Below, piece by piece: positions 24,521 through 36,863 of a stretch of 64,000 bases of DNA. The DNA is from Spisula solida (taxonomy: Eukaryota > Mollusca > Bivalvia > Venerida > Mactridae): assembly GCA_947247005.1 (NCBI GenBank), contig OX365947.1, forward strand, positions 5,933,030 to 5,997,029. The letters run 5' to 3'. The position numbers and the translations under genes are program-made. The notes beneath the pieces are model-generated. The model was not told where the DNA came from. It ran no database searches and was given only the letters and a program-made list of their open reading frames with translations. How positions within the stretch are numbered: position 1 is the first letter of the stretch; each line of letters opens with the position of its first letter.

Positions 24521-25017
24521 CGTAAAACATATCCAAATAAGCAAAACGTATATTGAAATAAAATAAACCATTTCAAATCAGTTGATTTATCCAGTGAAGC
24601 AATGCATCATTATGTTTTAAAGGAAGTTCAATGTTAACTTTGAGAGAGGTTTCCGGGCCGTACTTTGGTATTGTTCTAAGCTATAGGAAGACCAGGGAGC
24701 ATGTTAATGGTATTATACGATTATCTTGAACTGTATCGTAGTTTTATATTAATGTTTTAAAATATCAAACACCGTTATGGGTGTGGTCGACAAGGGGCAT
24801 GTAGAAATATTGTAAATCAAGTCGCGTGTCTAATTGTATAAGTAATTAATCATTAACATATAAACACACAGACTATAGATATGTATCAGGTGATTGGTTT
24901 ATGTTCACAGGAATATGATCCTAGACGTTGTAGATATTCTGTGAACTGAATATACGAAACTGAGGGCCGATCAAAAAGTTATTATATAAACCGAGAACTT
25001 ACAATACGATACCCGGG

Positions 25018-26033
25018 TACAGTACAACCTCTGTAGAGCAACACTCTTCTGGAGCTGCACATACGCAAATGAACGACTCGAGCTTTTTCGCAGTACTCGA
25101 TATCTTCATCCTCTAAATATTAAGCTCTTATTGTTCGGAGGTGATAATTTAACTCATGAAAATAATATAAAACTAGTAAATGCTGTTCATGAGTTCATTA
25201 AAGACACACAACTACAACAGCGCGTGTGATAAATGTGAGGCATTATTCCAGGAGGAACTTATTCACGTACTATGTGAATGCTCCACGACGGAAACCATTC
25301 GTACTGAAATGCTGAACTCATTAGAACATATACTTAACCAGAACGACACCCACCTAATTCGTGAAAATGATAGTTACTCCCTTGTACTAAAACTTTTGGG
25401 TGCTCCACTCGAACCAATCCTGGATCCAGAAACTGAGAGACAATTTTTTATATGCACTTACATTTACATAGTGCAATGTCTGAACATTTAGTGTGATCAA
25501 ACATAGACATTCACTGACGGCATGACGAATGCATCTAGTCATGCCTGCATATTCACTGTATATATTGTATTGCTTTCATTGTAATCAGTGATTGATTGTT
25601 TAATACTGTTTGTACATAAATGTATTCAATATCCTCTAATATAGAGGGAATTAAAGTGTTGAAGTTGAAGTTGAACATAAATATATTATAATGTAATTGC
25701 TATTGGTATAAGGGGAGAGCCGTAACTAAGTTTTGGAACTTGTGGCTCGACCCTTTTACCCATGTATTTAAAATGTATTTATAGTAATATTTGTATGAAA
25801 TTGTTTGTGTACTTTGTTTGGACAATAAAATATGTTTAAACCACATACTGGCCATTCTACAGTCCCCGTGTTCACAAAGGATTAGTTGCAGGATCAGGAT
25901 CAGGTTCAAATAGGTTTTTGCTCTACAGAAGTGAAATTTATAATAAATATTAGCTGAGGGAAAAGTTTGAAGGTGTTGTTATAGAGAGGTTGTCGCTCTA
26001 CAGAGGGCCCATCGGGAGAGGTTGTACTTTGTA
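25018..26033. mobile_element. Candidate TA-flanked DNA element, interrupted
   Basis: Left end TACAGTACAACCTCTGTAGA and, in complement, right end TACAAAGTACAACCTCTC are both preceded by TA. They share CTGTAGAGC further in. TA target sites and ACAACCTC-type ends recall Tc1/mariner/pogo-like elements, but no transposase remains. The LINE fragment at 25030-25678 occupies most of the left interior, so the outer element would be older. Confidence 0.4.
25030..25678 (+). pseudogene. 3' end of a degenerate non-LTR retrotransposon (LINE)
   Basis: Conceptual translation from about 25045 reads TYANERLELFRSTRYLHPL and LLLFGGDNLTHENN. After a frameshift near 25180 it continues in the 25180-25491 frame with a C-terminal zinc-knuckle-like CDKCE...HVLCEC cluster. 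Such a CxxC-HxxxC motif closes the reverse transcriptase protein of several LINE clades. The reverse transcriptase core itself is absent, as expected for a 5'-truncated copy. A 3' untranslated region of about 170 bases ends in a short GTTGAA microsatellite (about 25660-25678), the usual LINE tail type. The clade cannot be fixed from this fragment. The frameshift makes it non-functional. Confidence 0.7.
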
Positions 26034-29000
26034 TCAGTCACATTTATATTAATGGATCATATTCATTTTGGTTTATGAAACATCCGCATTCAAAGGCACA
26101 TTTCCCCTCGAACTCAGAGGTCAATCTGGAAGAGAAACCCCGAAAAACCATGCCGTTTAGACTTTCTCAGTCGAACACCATCAAGAGAAGTACATGTGCT
26201 TTTTTATTATGAGGAGTTTGCCAATTTTAAGGGTCCAAATAATGGTGTTCTTATAGGAGGTTTTAAAAAGACATGCTAACAACTTAATCAGTTTTACATG
26301 TGTGACTAGTTCTTGCATTCGATTGGTAGCCTACTATTGTAGCACCCTTTTTGATAATACGTAGATACCATGTTTTCTAGATTTCCAAAAACAACTAGAT
26401 TTCTAAGAATATAATAATTTCTAAAACTGAGATACAGTATCACTTAATTGAATCATTTGAGGAAATCGGGAAAGTCTTAAATGATTTTGGTGAATGGGTG
26501 ATAAGTCAGTGTAAGATAAGGCAGGAGGTCTAGTCATTTGGGGGCTTTAAAAAACTAAATTATTTGTGAATACACGATCAATTCTCACATGGCCCATGCC
26601 GTATGACTGCTCTGATATTGTTTCAATACATTGTGCCATTTTAATAGTAAAATTCTTCTCATTGATTTAAGTATAATACATTTAGAAGTCATTCCCATTC
26701 ATAGATGTATACGGTATGTGAGCATTTAGTGTCCCATATAACTGTGGGGAGGGGGGAACAAACACATGTGTTCATTGAAACCAAACCTTGTGAAAACGTT
26801 GTGCAATGTATACAACTATAAACCGTTTGGGAAATTTACATTTTTGAATATTTTGTGTAAATATTGCCATTTTTGTAGCATTCACAATTTGAATGTAACT
26901 TATCGGAATCTTCGCTGGGAATGCCTTTTATTGTTGTTTTGCGAACACCGGTGTTTGTCAGCCATTTGTAAAGCTATTCACAACGGGGACCACCCTTGGA
27001 CTTCTATCATTACGAAACACAGCATTATGGGTAGCCGTGCACTTTTGATGCGTATCAATACGTTTTCACAATTGTTTAAGAAAATCGTAAAAAAATGAAA
27101 ACAAAACCACATTGATCACGATTTTCGGGACTATAAATTGGGTTTTATTTACACTTCTAGAAAGTTCAAAACAACCAGCGTATGTAAATATTACATCAAA
27201 CCGATTTAGACGACTTAAATAGAAGATCTTTAAAATATTACACTAAACTATAAAAATGCCGATTATTAGCAAAAAATGTCAACTATATACCACAAGTAAA
27301 GGATGGGTGCTTTTCTTTTAACTCTGCACAAATTGTGATAAAAACATAAAAAAAATCCGATTTTAGTTACGTAATCATCTATTTATACCGACATGTTGGG
27401 CCACCAAGCAGGTGGTTATATAACCCTTGTATTATTTATGACGTACACCATTTAATTATATACCCTTATATTAAATTCAAATCATATTATGATTGGTTGT
27501 TTAATGTTACTACCCCAAACGTTACAATCGCGTCAGAAAAGTTAGTTATAGATGACTACGATATCAAACCGGGTTGCACGGTTTTAAACATTGCTCGATA
27601 TGACATAATTTATTCCAAAAACTTCATCACGTGACCAAAATAAAAATGCATTCCGTATAGAACGCCTTCCAGTTGGTAGGGGTTAATAACAGTAAGACTT
27701 TATAAAGAATAACTTCACAAATACATTGCCAGGCGCTCGACAGTTCGTATTTACTAGGCAAAAGACGTGTGCTTTTCTCCAGTTTCAGGGATTCAAAATT
27801 AATTCGAATGTTTAATAAAATCAAAGAGTTGCAAACGTTCCGTAAAATTAAGAGCTAAGAACCTAAGAAGATCATGTTCATCATATGTCTCTATATCACA
27901 ACGTATGCCAAAGATCTAAAAATACAGTGTTTTGATCTTTGCGTATGCCTATAGCGGCTAGCACTAACAGAAACTTAATATAGACCTTTTTAATCTAGAA
28001 AATATAGCGAACATTTAATAAGATAGTCGTATGTTTCACAGCCAAACTTTTGTCTAATTACATGTACGTAGTTCCAATCAATTATAGTTTACAGTTAATC
28101 GGCAACCAGTAAAACATTTCCCCCTTTGCATAAAACCTTTCTGTACCGAATATGTCTTTCAGACAAATGCAATACTTCAACAATTTACAACACACGTTCA
28201 TAATGTTATAGCAATTTCATGCGTTGATTTACAATTCTTACAACAAAGCTATCTCATTTTCAAAGTCCAGTACACAAACACAAAAGTTATATTGACGATA
28301 TAGAACACATTGGGTACGTTTTTGCTCAAGGACGTATAAGCGGTTTAGAAAGCTCGCATAATGTATAAATGTAAGGTAATATAACATATTTTTTATTTCA
28401 TTAATATGTTGTACAGTCTCTTGGTTCGTTAAATTCACATCAAATAAAACCATTGATGACTTCATAGTTGAGTAATTCGAAATTTACGCTTCGGCAATTT
28501 TTCCGTAAATGTTCGTACTTTTCCGCCAGGTCACGTGTTTCATCATGGCCTATAAAACAATGTAATTAAACAGGGTTATCTATTATCTTCTGCAAAGCTT
28601 TTCTTCATTTCTTCCAGGTAATTTATCGTTAAGATTTAATGTTAAAAGTAAAGTAGATTTAATACAAACAGTTTAATGAGAATTTACAGTTCACTGCGAA
28701 TGTTGTGATGTGTATAAAGCTCGGCAATCATTCATCATTTTAAATAAAGATTAAAACACGTTTTCTGTACATTTTACAATCTTTAATAAGTTTATACACA
28801 ACATATGTGCAAATAATATTCTGTTTTCTCGCAGTTATGTTACAGAATTAGCTTATATAGCATTTTGTGACTAGTTAGATAAGAGTGACTTAGTATATAT
28901 CAGCAGTGTACTCATAAATCTAGAAAATGCACATGATCAAATCACACACTCTTTCGTAGCACACTGAACTAAATATCGCAAAAAGAGGATTTGACATTTT

Positions 29001-29175
29001 CATTTTCACTATAATAACAAAGTTTACGTATTCTTTTCCCAATACCGCCTACTTGATTAAGTTTTTTAGTTCACATAATGATGCATTTTGTGCAATAGCA
29101 ATTTGACGGCCCAGCAGGCAATTGTTCAAAGCAGTAATTACTAGAAATGAACATGATGTTCAAGGCATATCGAAC
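26034..29175. other. Long low-repeat stretch without a supported gene
   Basis: The plus-strand frame at 26766-27098 (110 codons) is Cys/Leu-rich without a recognised domain. On the minus strand near 26965 a short peptide frame begins ATGGCTGACAAACACC in a reasonable start context but closes after about 21 codons. A CACGTG motif about 14 bases upstream of CCTATAAAAC (about 28535-28560) resembles a promoter by chance or otherwise. None of this is enough to call a gene. Confidence 0.35.
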
Positions 29176-29337
29176 ATACAGACACAACCCTCACAGGTAC
29201 CAATTCACACATTGGTCGAGTGGAGCATTGACGAATATTCAAGCTCAGAGAATTTAAGCAGAGACGCAGACGGGGATCGAACCCGGAATCTCTCGATCCC
29301 GAAGCGCGCGCCCTACCAACAGGCTACCGCTCCCCGC
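29176..29337 (-). mobile_element. tRNA-derived SINE relic
   Basis: On the minus strand from 29337, GCGGGGAGCGGTAGCCTGTT is followed by GGTAGGGCGC, giving an A box, and then GGGTTCGATCCCCG, a good B box, with A/B spacing as in a tRNA. The acceptor ends do not pair, so this is a SINE head and not a tRNA gene. The adjacent body down to about 29176 has no diagnosed 3' end. Confidence 0.7.
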
Positions 29338-29340
29338 ATC

Positions 29341-30778
29341 GAAAACGTCCTAAATCTTATCACTGGTCGAGCGAAATGCCAGATCGTTACTAGTCAATAC
29401 ATTATTTATGGAACATGGTAACGTTGCAAGCTAAAGCCAAGGTCAGGCAATTCACATTTAAGCCATACTTCATACTACAAGGGTGTATTTTTGGAAGACA
29501 AAGTTCCACGATCAGCGTTCAAAGCTCATTTTCGGGGCATGTTCGGGCCATATTTGGCCCAGTAACTCCCACGCTGTATTTATGCTACCTTTTAATGAGA
29601 TTTTGACTTTTTTGTAAAAACGTAGCTTATGTGTACTTAATGAAATTTCTGCTTTCTTGTTTGTTTATGTTGTCTCCCACCCGCTTGGTGTACGTCCGTC
29701 CGTTTGTCAGGACCATACCAGTAAAACATAGTATATTATTTGCTATAGGTCGACTGTTTGCTCTGAAGTGTCGTTTTTGCATACGCTGCATTAACATTCA
29801 ACTTCTAGTATATTTGCACATGTGGCGTGTTTATTTAGCCAACCAATTTTACTATACATGGTTTTCGGTACGCTGGATAAACCGAATATGAGTTCAAATT
29901 ATAGTTCTACAAGGAACAAGAGTTAAGACATAAGTTATGACTTTGATACACTAATTGTCTTCCAGTATGTATGTATTGTCAAATGTATCCTTTAAGTTAT
30001 TTATGAGCATAAGATTGTCTCGCGCACGACTGTCCGAACACGTGCGTAAAGGTTCGTATCTGTGAAAGTTAGGACTGGGTTGCGCCGTATTTGACGGGTG
30101 GTTTGGTGCTCACTAAACTGTTTCTCTCTAATACAGTGATCGAACGTTGATAGTTGAATGATTATCATAGTGAACGTTTCAACAGTATGCTATAATATAT
30201 ATATACCCCTCGTATAATGTATATACAGATGTAAATATACGATAGCTGTCTTCTAATTTGAATAGTAGTCCTTTAAACTGATCAAATCATTAAATCCGGG
30301 TGACACGGAGAGGGTGCTACTTTTATTAACCGATTCTTGTTCGAAAGGTCGTAATAAAACGCGCAATATTGAATAAAACTGTATTTGAAATTTAATTTCA
30401 ATGGAAGCTTTCTCGATAGCTTGCCGATACAAAATAGAGGAGCATATCAAAGCTGTATAATACGACCTAACAAGTGTGTTTTGAATGGATATAAGTCTAT
30501 ATGCTGATATTTTGTCGACTTGCAAATTCGGTGGAAGGTCTGTTCAAATACATAAAGTGTTGACATACAGCGGAGTAAGCTGGATTGAACGAGCTGCTGT
30601 TAATTCATTTGATGTAAATCCCCCTGATCAAGCTACTACCCCGGCTAGTAAAGATAAAACAATATTTATGGTCTCGGTTTTACGAATCCTGGAAAGGATT
30701 TGTATACAAGGGGCCGTATATCACACACAACTAGGCTGAATGGCATGATAGTTTCACCCCATCATAGAACAGTTTCGC
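29341..30778. other. Unassigned DNA next to the candidate gene
   Basis: Overlapping short frames on both strands (29631-29891, 30253-30525, 30485-30739) have no family signature. Additional exons of the minus-strand candidate gene could lie here, but I cannot point to one. Confidence 0.35.
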
Positions 30779-31546
30779 TTAATTCCATAATAAAAACTGA
30801 ATATAATTTTCTTCTTGACAAAAGGGCCCTTTGTATGTTATTGTGCCACGCTTTTTTGTTAGATGACGCAATAATTCACGTGGACCATTGGGGCTGTTGG
30901 GTGTTAAACTGTCAATTGCTGTCTCAAAGGCAATAATAACACTGACACACATAGCACCTGCAAGGGTACCCATCATCAAAGAGCAGAAACGTTGCTGGGG
31001 AAAACGTAAACATGTGCTTCAACAGTGAAGTAATGCATTGCTAGGCGACGTAAAGAATTTCAAAATTCAAATTTAATTTCAGGTCATTAACGATCTAACA
31101 AACACAAATTGAGGGTTATATAACAAGATTACGAAGCGTGCTTTAACATGGTAATTTCCACATAATAAACTGTTTAATTTAATAGATAAAATACACTCCC
31201 GACGCTCTATATTGCTGTCATACATAAAATGTTCGTTTTTATATTTGAGGATTGCAAAAAGATCATACAGTGAGTCACATACAGGGCCTATCTTTATCGG
31301 GGTAATATTGATTCAAGAAATGTTTAAGTATTAAAGTGAGTAAATGAAATCACAGTTTAAAATCTCACCAGGCATATCAGTCGAAAACAACGTTAAAGGG
31401 TCCTTATCCTCACTAATTGTTCGATCATGCGCGGCGAAGTCTTCGATCGTAGTTTCTGACGAGGTTTGGGGGAGGTTTGCCACAGCAGTTTGTCCGCACG
31501 TAATGTGCATTGTAACTATCACCAATAACGTCAAGCATTGATACAT
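30779..31546 (-). CDS. Candidate two-exon gene for a small secreted protein or propeptide
   Basis: Exon 1 runs from an ATG at 31546 to 31369. It encodes an N-terminus that looks like a signal peptide (MYQCLTLLVIVTMHITCG) followed by an acidic, Thr/Ser-rich stretch. The exon ends G|GTGAGA, a consensus splice donor in phase 1. A CCCTTGCAG acceptor precedes 30957, and splicing there keeps phase 1 and continues into a 58-codon frame that stops at 30779. The intron would be 411 bases and the product 118 residues. Exon 2 contains a tribasic KKRG site (residues 94-97), which would suit a processed secretory peptide, and two cysteines (63 and 106). A TATAAA lies on the same strand at 32041-32036. I do not recognise a family. 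The splice model is my inference. A competing acceptor at 30995 would give a short Cys-rich end instead. It could also be a chance alignment. Confidence 0.3.
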
Positions 31547-32540
31547 TATGTAGCAACATTAACTGTGAAGTTCTAATTGCAAATTATATTCCAGAATTTC
31601 TTTCATATTCCAAAGTATAAAATTATCCAAAAAATGATTTTTTTTCCTTAAAAATGAATGATATTTTCCTATTCTGAAAAAAAACTGTAGATCTTTAATC
31701 CGACAGCGAGTTTATCCAAATCCACACTGAATGAATATTCTGTTCGCCAGCATACTTTATACTCTGCTTCCTTTCAATTAAATCCATACGTTAAACAAAA
31801 GACACGATCCACTATTTGTGTATAATTTTGCATAATTTCGAACTGTGCACTACTCAATGCAAAATTGAAGTTTAGCTCGAATATGAATTAGATAGGTTTG
31901 CCTATACAGCCTGATCAGTGCGCTGTTGAATGACGAATCACGGAGCATATCAGTCGCAGTGTTAAAACACGTCACACTGACTACGTTAAACAGAAGGCGG
32001 GCTTAACGTTGAGATTGAACTATCAATCACAGCCATTTATAGTAGTTGGGGAGATTTATAGTAAACCAACTGTTTAACTATAAGTATATCAAGCGTGTAC
32101 GGTGTAGTTTTTATCTTTTCGTAGGTTCGCGTCCAGGGTCTTCTCAATGGGTGTAACTAAAACCGTTCATTGACGAAAACATCGGAGTAGTTCATTCGAT
32201 CTTTACAAAAAGATTTAATTCACTAAATACTAAATGTTTAAAACAGTCAGCTAATGTGTTTGTGATTTGTACAGAATTTATAACGATCGGGACCGGATTT
32301 TTCTATCAGTACAGAATGGAAATAAACCTTAAGGACCGGTACAATTCATTTAGAAACCACAAATATATATGTATACGGTTCAAATACAGTTTTATCGTTA
32401 TTTTAAGACATATAAAACGTATTTATTTATCCATGTAGAGCATGTCGAGGGTTATAAATATGTATACATTCAGTAATCAACGGCAGTTCAATCAGGTTAT
32501 GAATATATAATATTATTTTGATTTGGAACTCCCATTGACT
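31547..32540. other. Unassigned DNA, possible promoter of the candidate gene
   Basis: Minus-strand TATAAA motifs occur at 32041-32036 and near 32059. If the candidate gene is real, its 5' untranslated region would lie in about 31547-32010. Nothing else is supported. Confidence 0.3.
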
Positions 32541-33147
32541 ATATTGTAAACTTCCCAGGTGTATTATCCTGACGTTTGGTCAGGCATGTAATCCTAAGTT
32601 GAACGACAAAGCAAGGGAGCTAAACCAGTCCCATTTTAACGACTTGGTGTGTCGCGGCCTGTGTCGAAATCACAAGGTTGCTGTTCCCTAGGAAGTGCCG
32701 CTGACCACTCTATTTGAAGCGTATGTCAAACAAATCAAGATAACTGCCACTATGTTCCGAGAAGCCGTTTCCACAGAAGTCGCACAACATGCTTGTCATT
32801 CACTAAAGAGTGAACGTTTATTTGCTTTTATTTATCCTCGCCACCGGAAATCCATATGGGCGAGGCCCCCAGAAGAGGTTAGTCACTTTAGTTCTTGTGG
32901 GATAGTGCAAGATACAGAAGATGCCCCAGTTCCAGAAGCATCCCTGGTTGTTTTACGTGTCGATGTAAAGTATCATACACAGGACCTCGCTTAACGTCTC
33001 GTCCGGAAGACTGTTAGTAATTTTAGTTATGTTGGTTGGGAAACACTGAAAATCATTTCTATTTTTGACCGTCTGGAGGAGGGATCGAACCCATCACCTT
33101 CGGATCAGTAGTCAGCAACTCTTACCACTGGACCACTAATTACCAAA
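32541..33147 (-). mobile_element. Probable SINE or SINE-like relic with tRNA-related head
   Basis: On the minus strand, TAGTGGTCCAGTGGTAAGAG (A box region) begins near 33142 and GGGTTCGATCCC (B box) follows near 33085, with tRNA-like spacing. The head lacks good acceptor pairing. The downstream body (towards 32541) contains the open plus-strand frame 32695-32994, which has no recognised domain and is probably fortuitous. The flank TACCAAAGACGAAATAA also occurs in the 23.2-kb SINE just after its head. The limits of this element are uncertain. Confidence 0.5.
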
Positions 33148-33312
33148 GACGAAATAATAAAGACGTATATATGCAAAATGTGAATACAACCGAGGCGACC
33201 TTGACCTTTCATGAATGCAACAATGGTGAACTCAAATTATTGCGGGGATCGTATTAAGGTTCATGCATATCCATAATTGGGTCACACATTCGTGAAATTT
33301 CAATTTGAAGGA

Positions 33313-33405
33313 CGAACATTTCGAATCAGGTTGATTCGTAAAACATTTCATCCCTGGTTAATTCGAATAACAATTCGAACCTGGCTAATTCGAATATATT
33401 AGGTC
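33313..33405. repeat. AATTCGAA-based degenerate repeat
   Basis: Three to four short units contain CATTTCGAATCAGG, CTGGTTAATTCGAA and CTGGCTAATTCGAA at spacings near 30 bases. Confidence 0.5.
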
Positions 33406-33502
33406 GGTTTGTAATTTTGTAATTTTACCCATTTGTATGATCGATTATGTCATTACTAAATCTTCTCGATGCAGATAGTGAACTTAAAATTGCGACATAA
33501 CA

Positions 33503-33518
33503 GGGGGGGGGGGGGGGG
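33503..33518. repeat. Homopolymer run of 16 G
   Basis: Sixteen consecutive G residues in otherwise AT-rich DNA. The exact length in the source is likely unreliable, since such runs are error-prone in sequencing. Confidence 0.9.
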
Positions 33519-35654
33519 TAACAAGTCCGTAAAGAGCTCGCATTAGTCTGGATTTTTTATGAATGAATATAGTTTTATGGTTTTAAAATCCTTCGTTCTC
33601 TAATATAGAGCAGCGTTTTAAGTCGTTGTTTGCTCTTTAACATCCGCTACAACCTCCGAAGTATTAAGCGATTGTGACTCATGTCTCAACTTGATTTAGA
33701 TAACCCTATTAATTAGTGACCCCGAGGTTGCCACGTTAAACCTAACAAACTTTCAAAGCGTTCGGTTTTTTCTTGATACTATTTAACCAGGCTGTGTTGC
33801 ACTTTACGCAATAGTATACGGAGCCCCTGTGTTGACATCACGACCCCTTTTTTGCAGCGACTATTTTTTATTGTACGTATTTTGAGTAATAGTTTATGGG
33901 AACATTTTTGTTGCGAAACAGTAGCCAAAATATTAACATCGGTTATCTTTATAAATTAAATAACTCTAAGTTGCACGGTGTACTTTTGATGTCAGTATAT
34001 TTGTTGACGATTATAAATCATTGAATGAAATGAAATGTTTGACAGCGGGTCAATGAACGAACAGCTAGCCATTGCCTTTTGACCAGTAGAAATAAATATT
34101 GTGTTCAGTAAAATGCCAAAATGTTTTATCATCGAATAAACACTGAACCGTATTTATTTAGTCATGAAATCGTACTTGGTTGCCACATTGAAATATGTAA
34201 GTGGCCACTGTATAGCTATTACGCTGGTAAATTATTCCGTTTCATAATTGTTTCTAGCAAACATGACATAAACTTAAAAACTCCTGACCGCAATATCAGC
34301 AAATAGTCTTTTTTAATACATGTATGTGATAGTATCCCACATTAAATATTATAGGAATGATTTGGATGTTTGTGTTAGCTGACTTAGCTCGAGTCAAATT
34401 TTAGTTGTGGGTTAATTCTTGACCTTCAATGCTTGTGACATTGACACGAGGACTGTATGGTAAAAAGCAGGAAGTCGTCACCCAGGATAATTGTTGTAAA
34501 CTAGCTTCGCAATCGATCCGAAAACATAACGCTGGCTAAGAAAAAGAATATCCATACGTATTTGAAATTTGTATCGCAATGTGCTTCTTATGAAACTAAT
34601 TTCATGAATATTGGAAGAGGTCATGTTGACCAAACTGAATGAGAAAAGGCTTGTTTTTCCATTTTAAGTAAATAATAGTTTTTGAACAGTTTTTTCTTGT
34701 TCTCTCAAGTTAGCATATATTTGTACTCACGACCTTCTTCTAAGCCATCTAAAGGAGTCCGAATAATACGGGGTCCGAATCTTTGACCTTCACGAATGAT
34801 AGTTAAAGTGAACGCGAACTAGTGTGTTGTAGTATAATCCTTTAGTGAACAAAATTACGGGAGGTAACATGTTCGTTTTAAAGGTCGGAACTCAAGACGG
34901 TGATACAAATGTCGATTTTTTAAAAAACGTTTGCAAATCCTAAAAAATAGGTTATAAGTAAATAGAAAAAGGTTATTTTTTAAAAAAATGCATAATGTAA
35001 CCTGACGAAAGCTTATTCACCATTTATGTGTTTATTGTTTTTATCAGAGATATAAATAGTAGATAATAAACGGTTCAGAGTTACATCGCCTGAATACCTT
35101 GGATTACCCTTAACCGAGAGGCTTAAATAATTACATACATACAAATGGCAATTCCTTACAGCCACACAAATAGTCTTTTTGAACAAAACAGAGCAGTCTT
35201 GTACAGGATGATAACACGTCAACCAAAAAGGCATAGTAAGTTAGTAACATAATAATTGATACTTTTTTCAAACCCTTTGGTGTGTTTTTTAAGATGGTTG
35301 ATTACTTGATCTGGTTCGAAATGTTTGTCATTCAAATTAAACAAAGATTAATGTCAACAAAAACACGTATTGAAACTAATTATATTGTTAAATTTATTAT
35401 ATTATATATTTTTTTATTTGTCATTCAAATTAAGCCCCCCATAAATTGCATTTACCAAAATGTGTCATTACTATGACGATGGTCAGGAGTTTAGTACCTT
35501 TAAAGTTGAACATACATACTGTATGTATAATTTAAAGTTAACATAATGATCAACGGTCACGTTGCTGTAGATGTTACCGTGGTTGTGAAACAAGCGTTTA
35601 CTGAACACATTCATGAACATCATGTTCACAACGATTGTAACATGTTACTAGACC
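33519..35654. other. Unassigned AT-rich DNA
   Basis: Short frames (34121-34306, 35013-35234, 35282-35476) have no recognised motif. TTTGTCATTCAAATTAA occurs twice near 35325 and 35417. No gene is supported. Confidence 0.4.
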
Positions 35655-36032
35655 CCGGGATTACAACGAATACTTACACTCAGCACTCAACACTCAAATA
35701 TTGAAAATTTAGATAAGGAAAATGTATAAGATAGTTAATGAGTGTTGAAAATAACATTTGATACATTTTCTTTGCAATTTTGTACTATTAATGAGGTGTA
35801 AATGTAATTTTTGAATCTGAGTGCCACACTCAGCACTCAGACTGATGAATTGCAATTATAGCTAAACAAATACACTTAATTAAACTAGGAAGTAAGCCAA
35901 AAACTATATTTAGTGTCAATTTAACATAATTACAACGTCTTGCTCTAAAACAATGCCACAATGAACCTCAAAACAGTGAATTTCAATATGTGAGTGTTGA
36001 GTGCTGAGTGTAAGTATTTGTTGTAATCCCGG
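35655..36032. mobile_element. MITE-like element with CCGGGATTACAAC ends
   Basis: Terminal inverted repeats of about 55 bases start CCGGGATTACAAC and include TACTTACACTCAGCACTCAA. The right arm shows the near-exact complement. An extra internal copy of CACTCAGCACTCAG lies near the centre (about 35827). Total length is about 378 bases with no coding capacity. Confidence 0.85.
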
Positions 36033-36214
36033 TCACTGGTTTGTAGACAGGGATATCACACACATGTACGTGTACATTAAAACCTGTATTTGTGGTCACC
36101 TGCTTTACTTGCTAAATTACGTATGCCAACTACCCCTCCTGTGACATAGGCCGCGGACAAGGGTATTCTAGGCATCTCAGTCCTGAGCAAGCCTCTCTAA
36201 CTTTGGCATCGTCG

Positions 36215-36615
36215 TCCAAGTCTAACCGTGGTCACCATAATTCAACTAGAGTCCACGAACACCTCTAGTGTTTAAACTATGGTTGATTCAACGATAACTC
36301 GTTTTTGTTCTTGTTTCGTCCGTGCCATCTTGAATTTTCACAAATGTAGACATGGGTTTTACTGTTGAAACTGGGTCATTCAGCTTGGGCATTCAGCTTT
36401 TTAATTGCTGAAACTAGTTCATTCAGCTTTGAGACAGCTTGGACTTGGGTGGAACATTTTAATACTTATTCAGTTTGGCAATGTGCCGTGTGTGTTTAAT
36501 ATGTTTTCTGTGCTCGGTCGGTTAAGTTGAGTGGTGCGTTCCCTGTCTTGACTTAATATTATCTTTTTTGGCGCCTGGAGAGACCAGACATGCGCAGATA
36601 ATGGAACCAGACCCC
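36215..36615 (+). repeat. Dispersed repeat family X, copy A (longest)
   Basis: Landmarks in order are TTCAACTAGAG, TTGTTCTTGTTTCGTC, ACTGGGTCATTCAGCTT, ACAGCTTGGACTTGGGTGG, the core TATGTTTTCTGTGCTCGG with GGTTAAGTTGAGTG, TTAATATTATCTTTTTTGGC and GACATGCGCAGATAAT. Subsets of these landmarks recur at about 42375, 42975 (minus), 50040 (minus), 57130 and 63455. No protein is encoded. The right edge abuts the MITE at 36608. Confidence 0.75.
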
Positions 36616-36863
36616 GGTCTCCCGAAGCATCTTAAGTAGAAATCTCATCTCAAATTGAGATTTTGCTCTTTCAGAGTCATAATATATGATAACATTTATT
36701 GTTCAATCTCTTAAAGTTTACTGTATTAAACTAAGAATATAGTTTTCTTTTTTGTGATTCAAATTTTGATTACAGCCTTCCATGGATATTATCTCAAAGA
36801 CGCATGACAATATTTGAGATGAAATTTAACTCAGAGTGAGATGTTTCGGGAGATCGGGGTCTG
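36608..36863. mobile_element. MITE-like element with CAGACCCCG ends
   Basis: The left end CAGACCCCGGTCTCCCGAA is mirrored by the complement of TTTCGGGAGATCGGGGTCTG at the right. Inner arms pair through ATCTCATCTCAAATTGAGAT-like and ATTTGAGATGAAATTTAACT-like segments. It is 256 bases long, non-coding, and seems to have inserted at or near the end of dispersed repeat copy A. Confidence 0.8.

Noticed and set aside
28535..28560. Promoter with CACGTG and TATAAA
   Set aside because: The motifs are short and common in AT-rich DNA, and no gene follows in a suitable position.
29264..29337. Functional tRNA gene on the minus strand
   Set aside because: The acceptor stem does not pair. It is best explained as a tRNA-derived SINE head.
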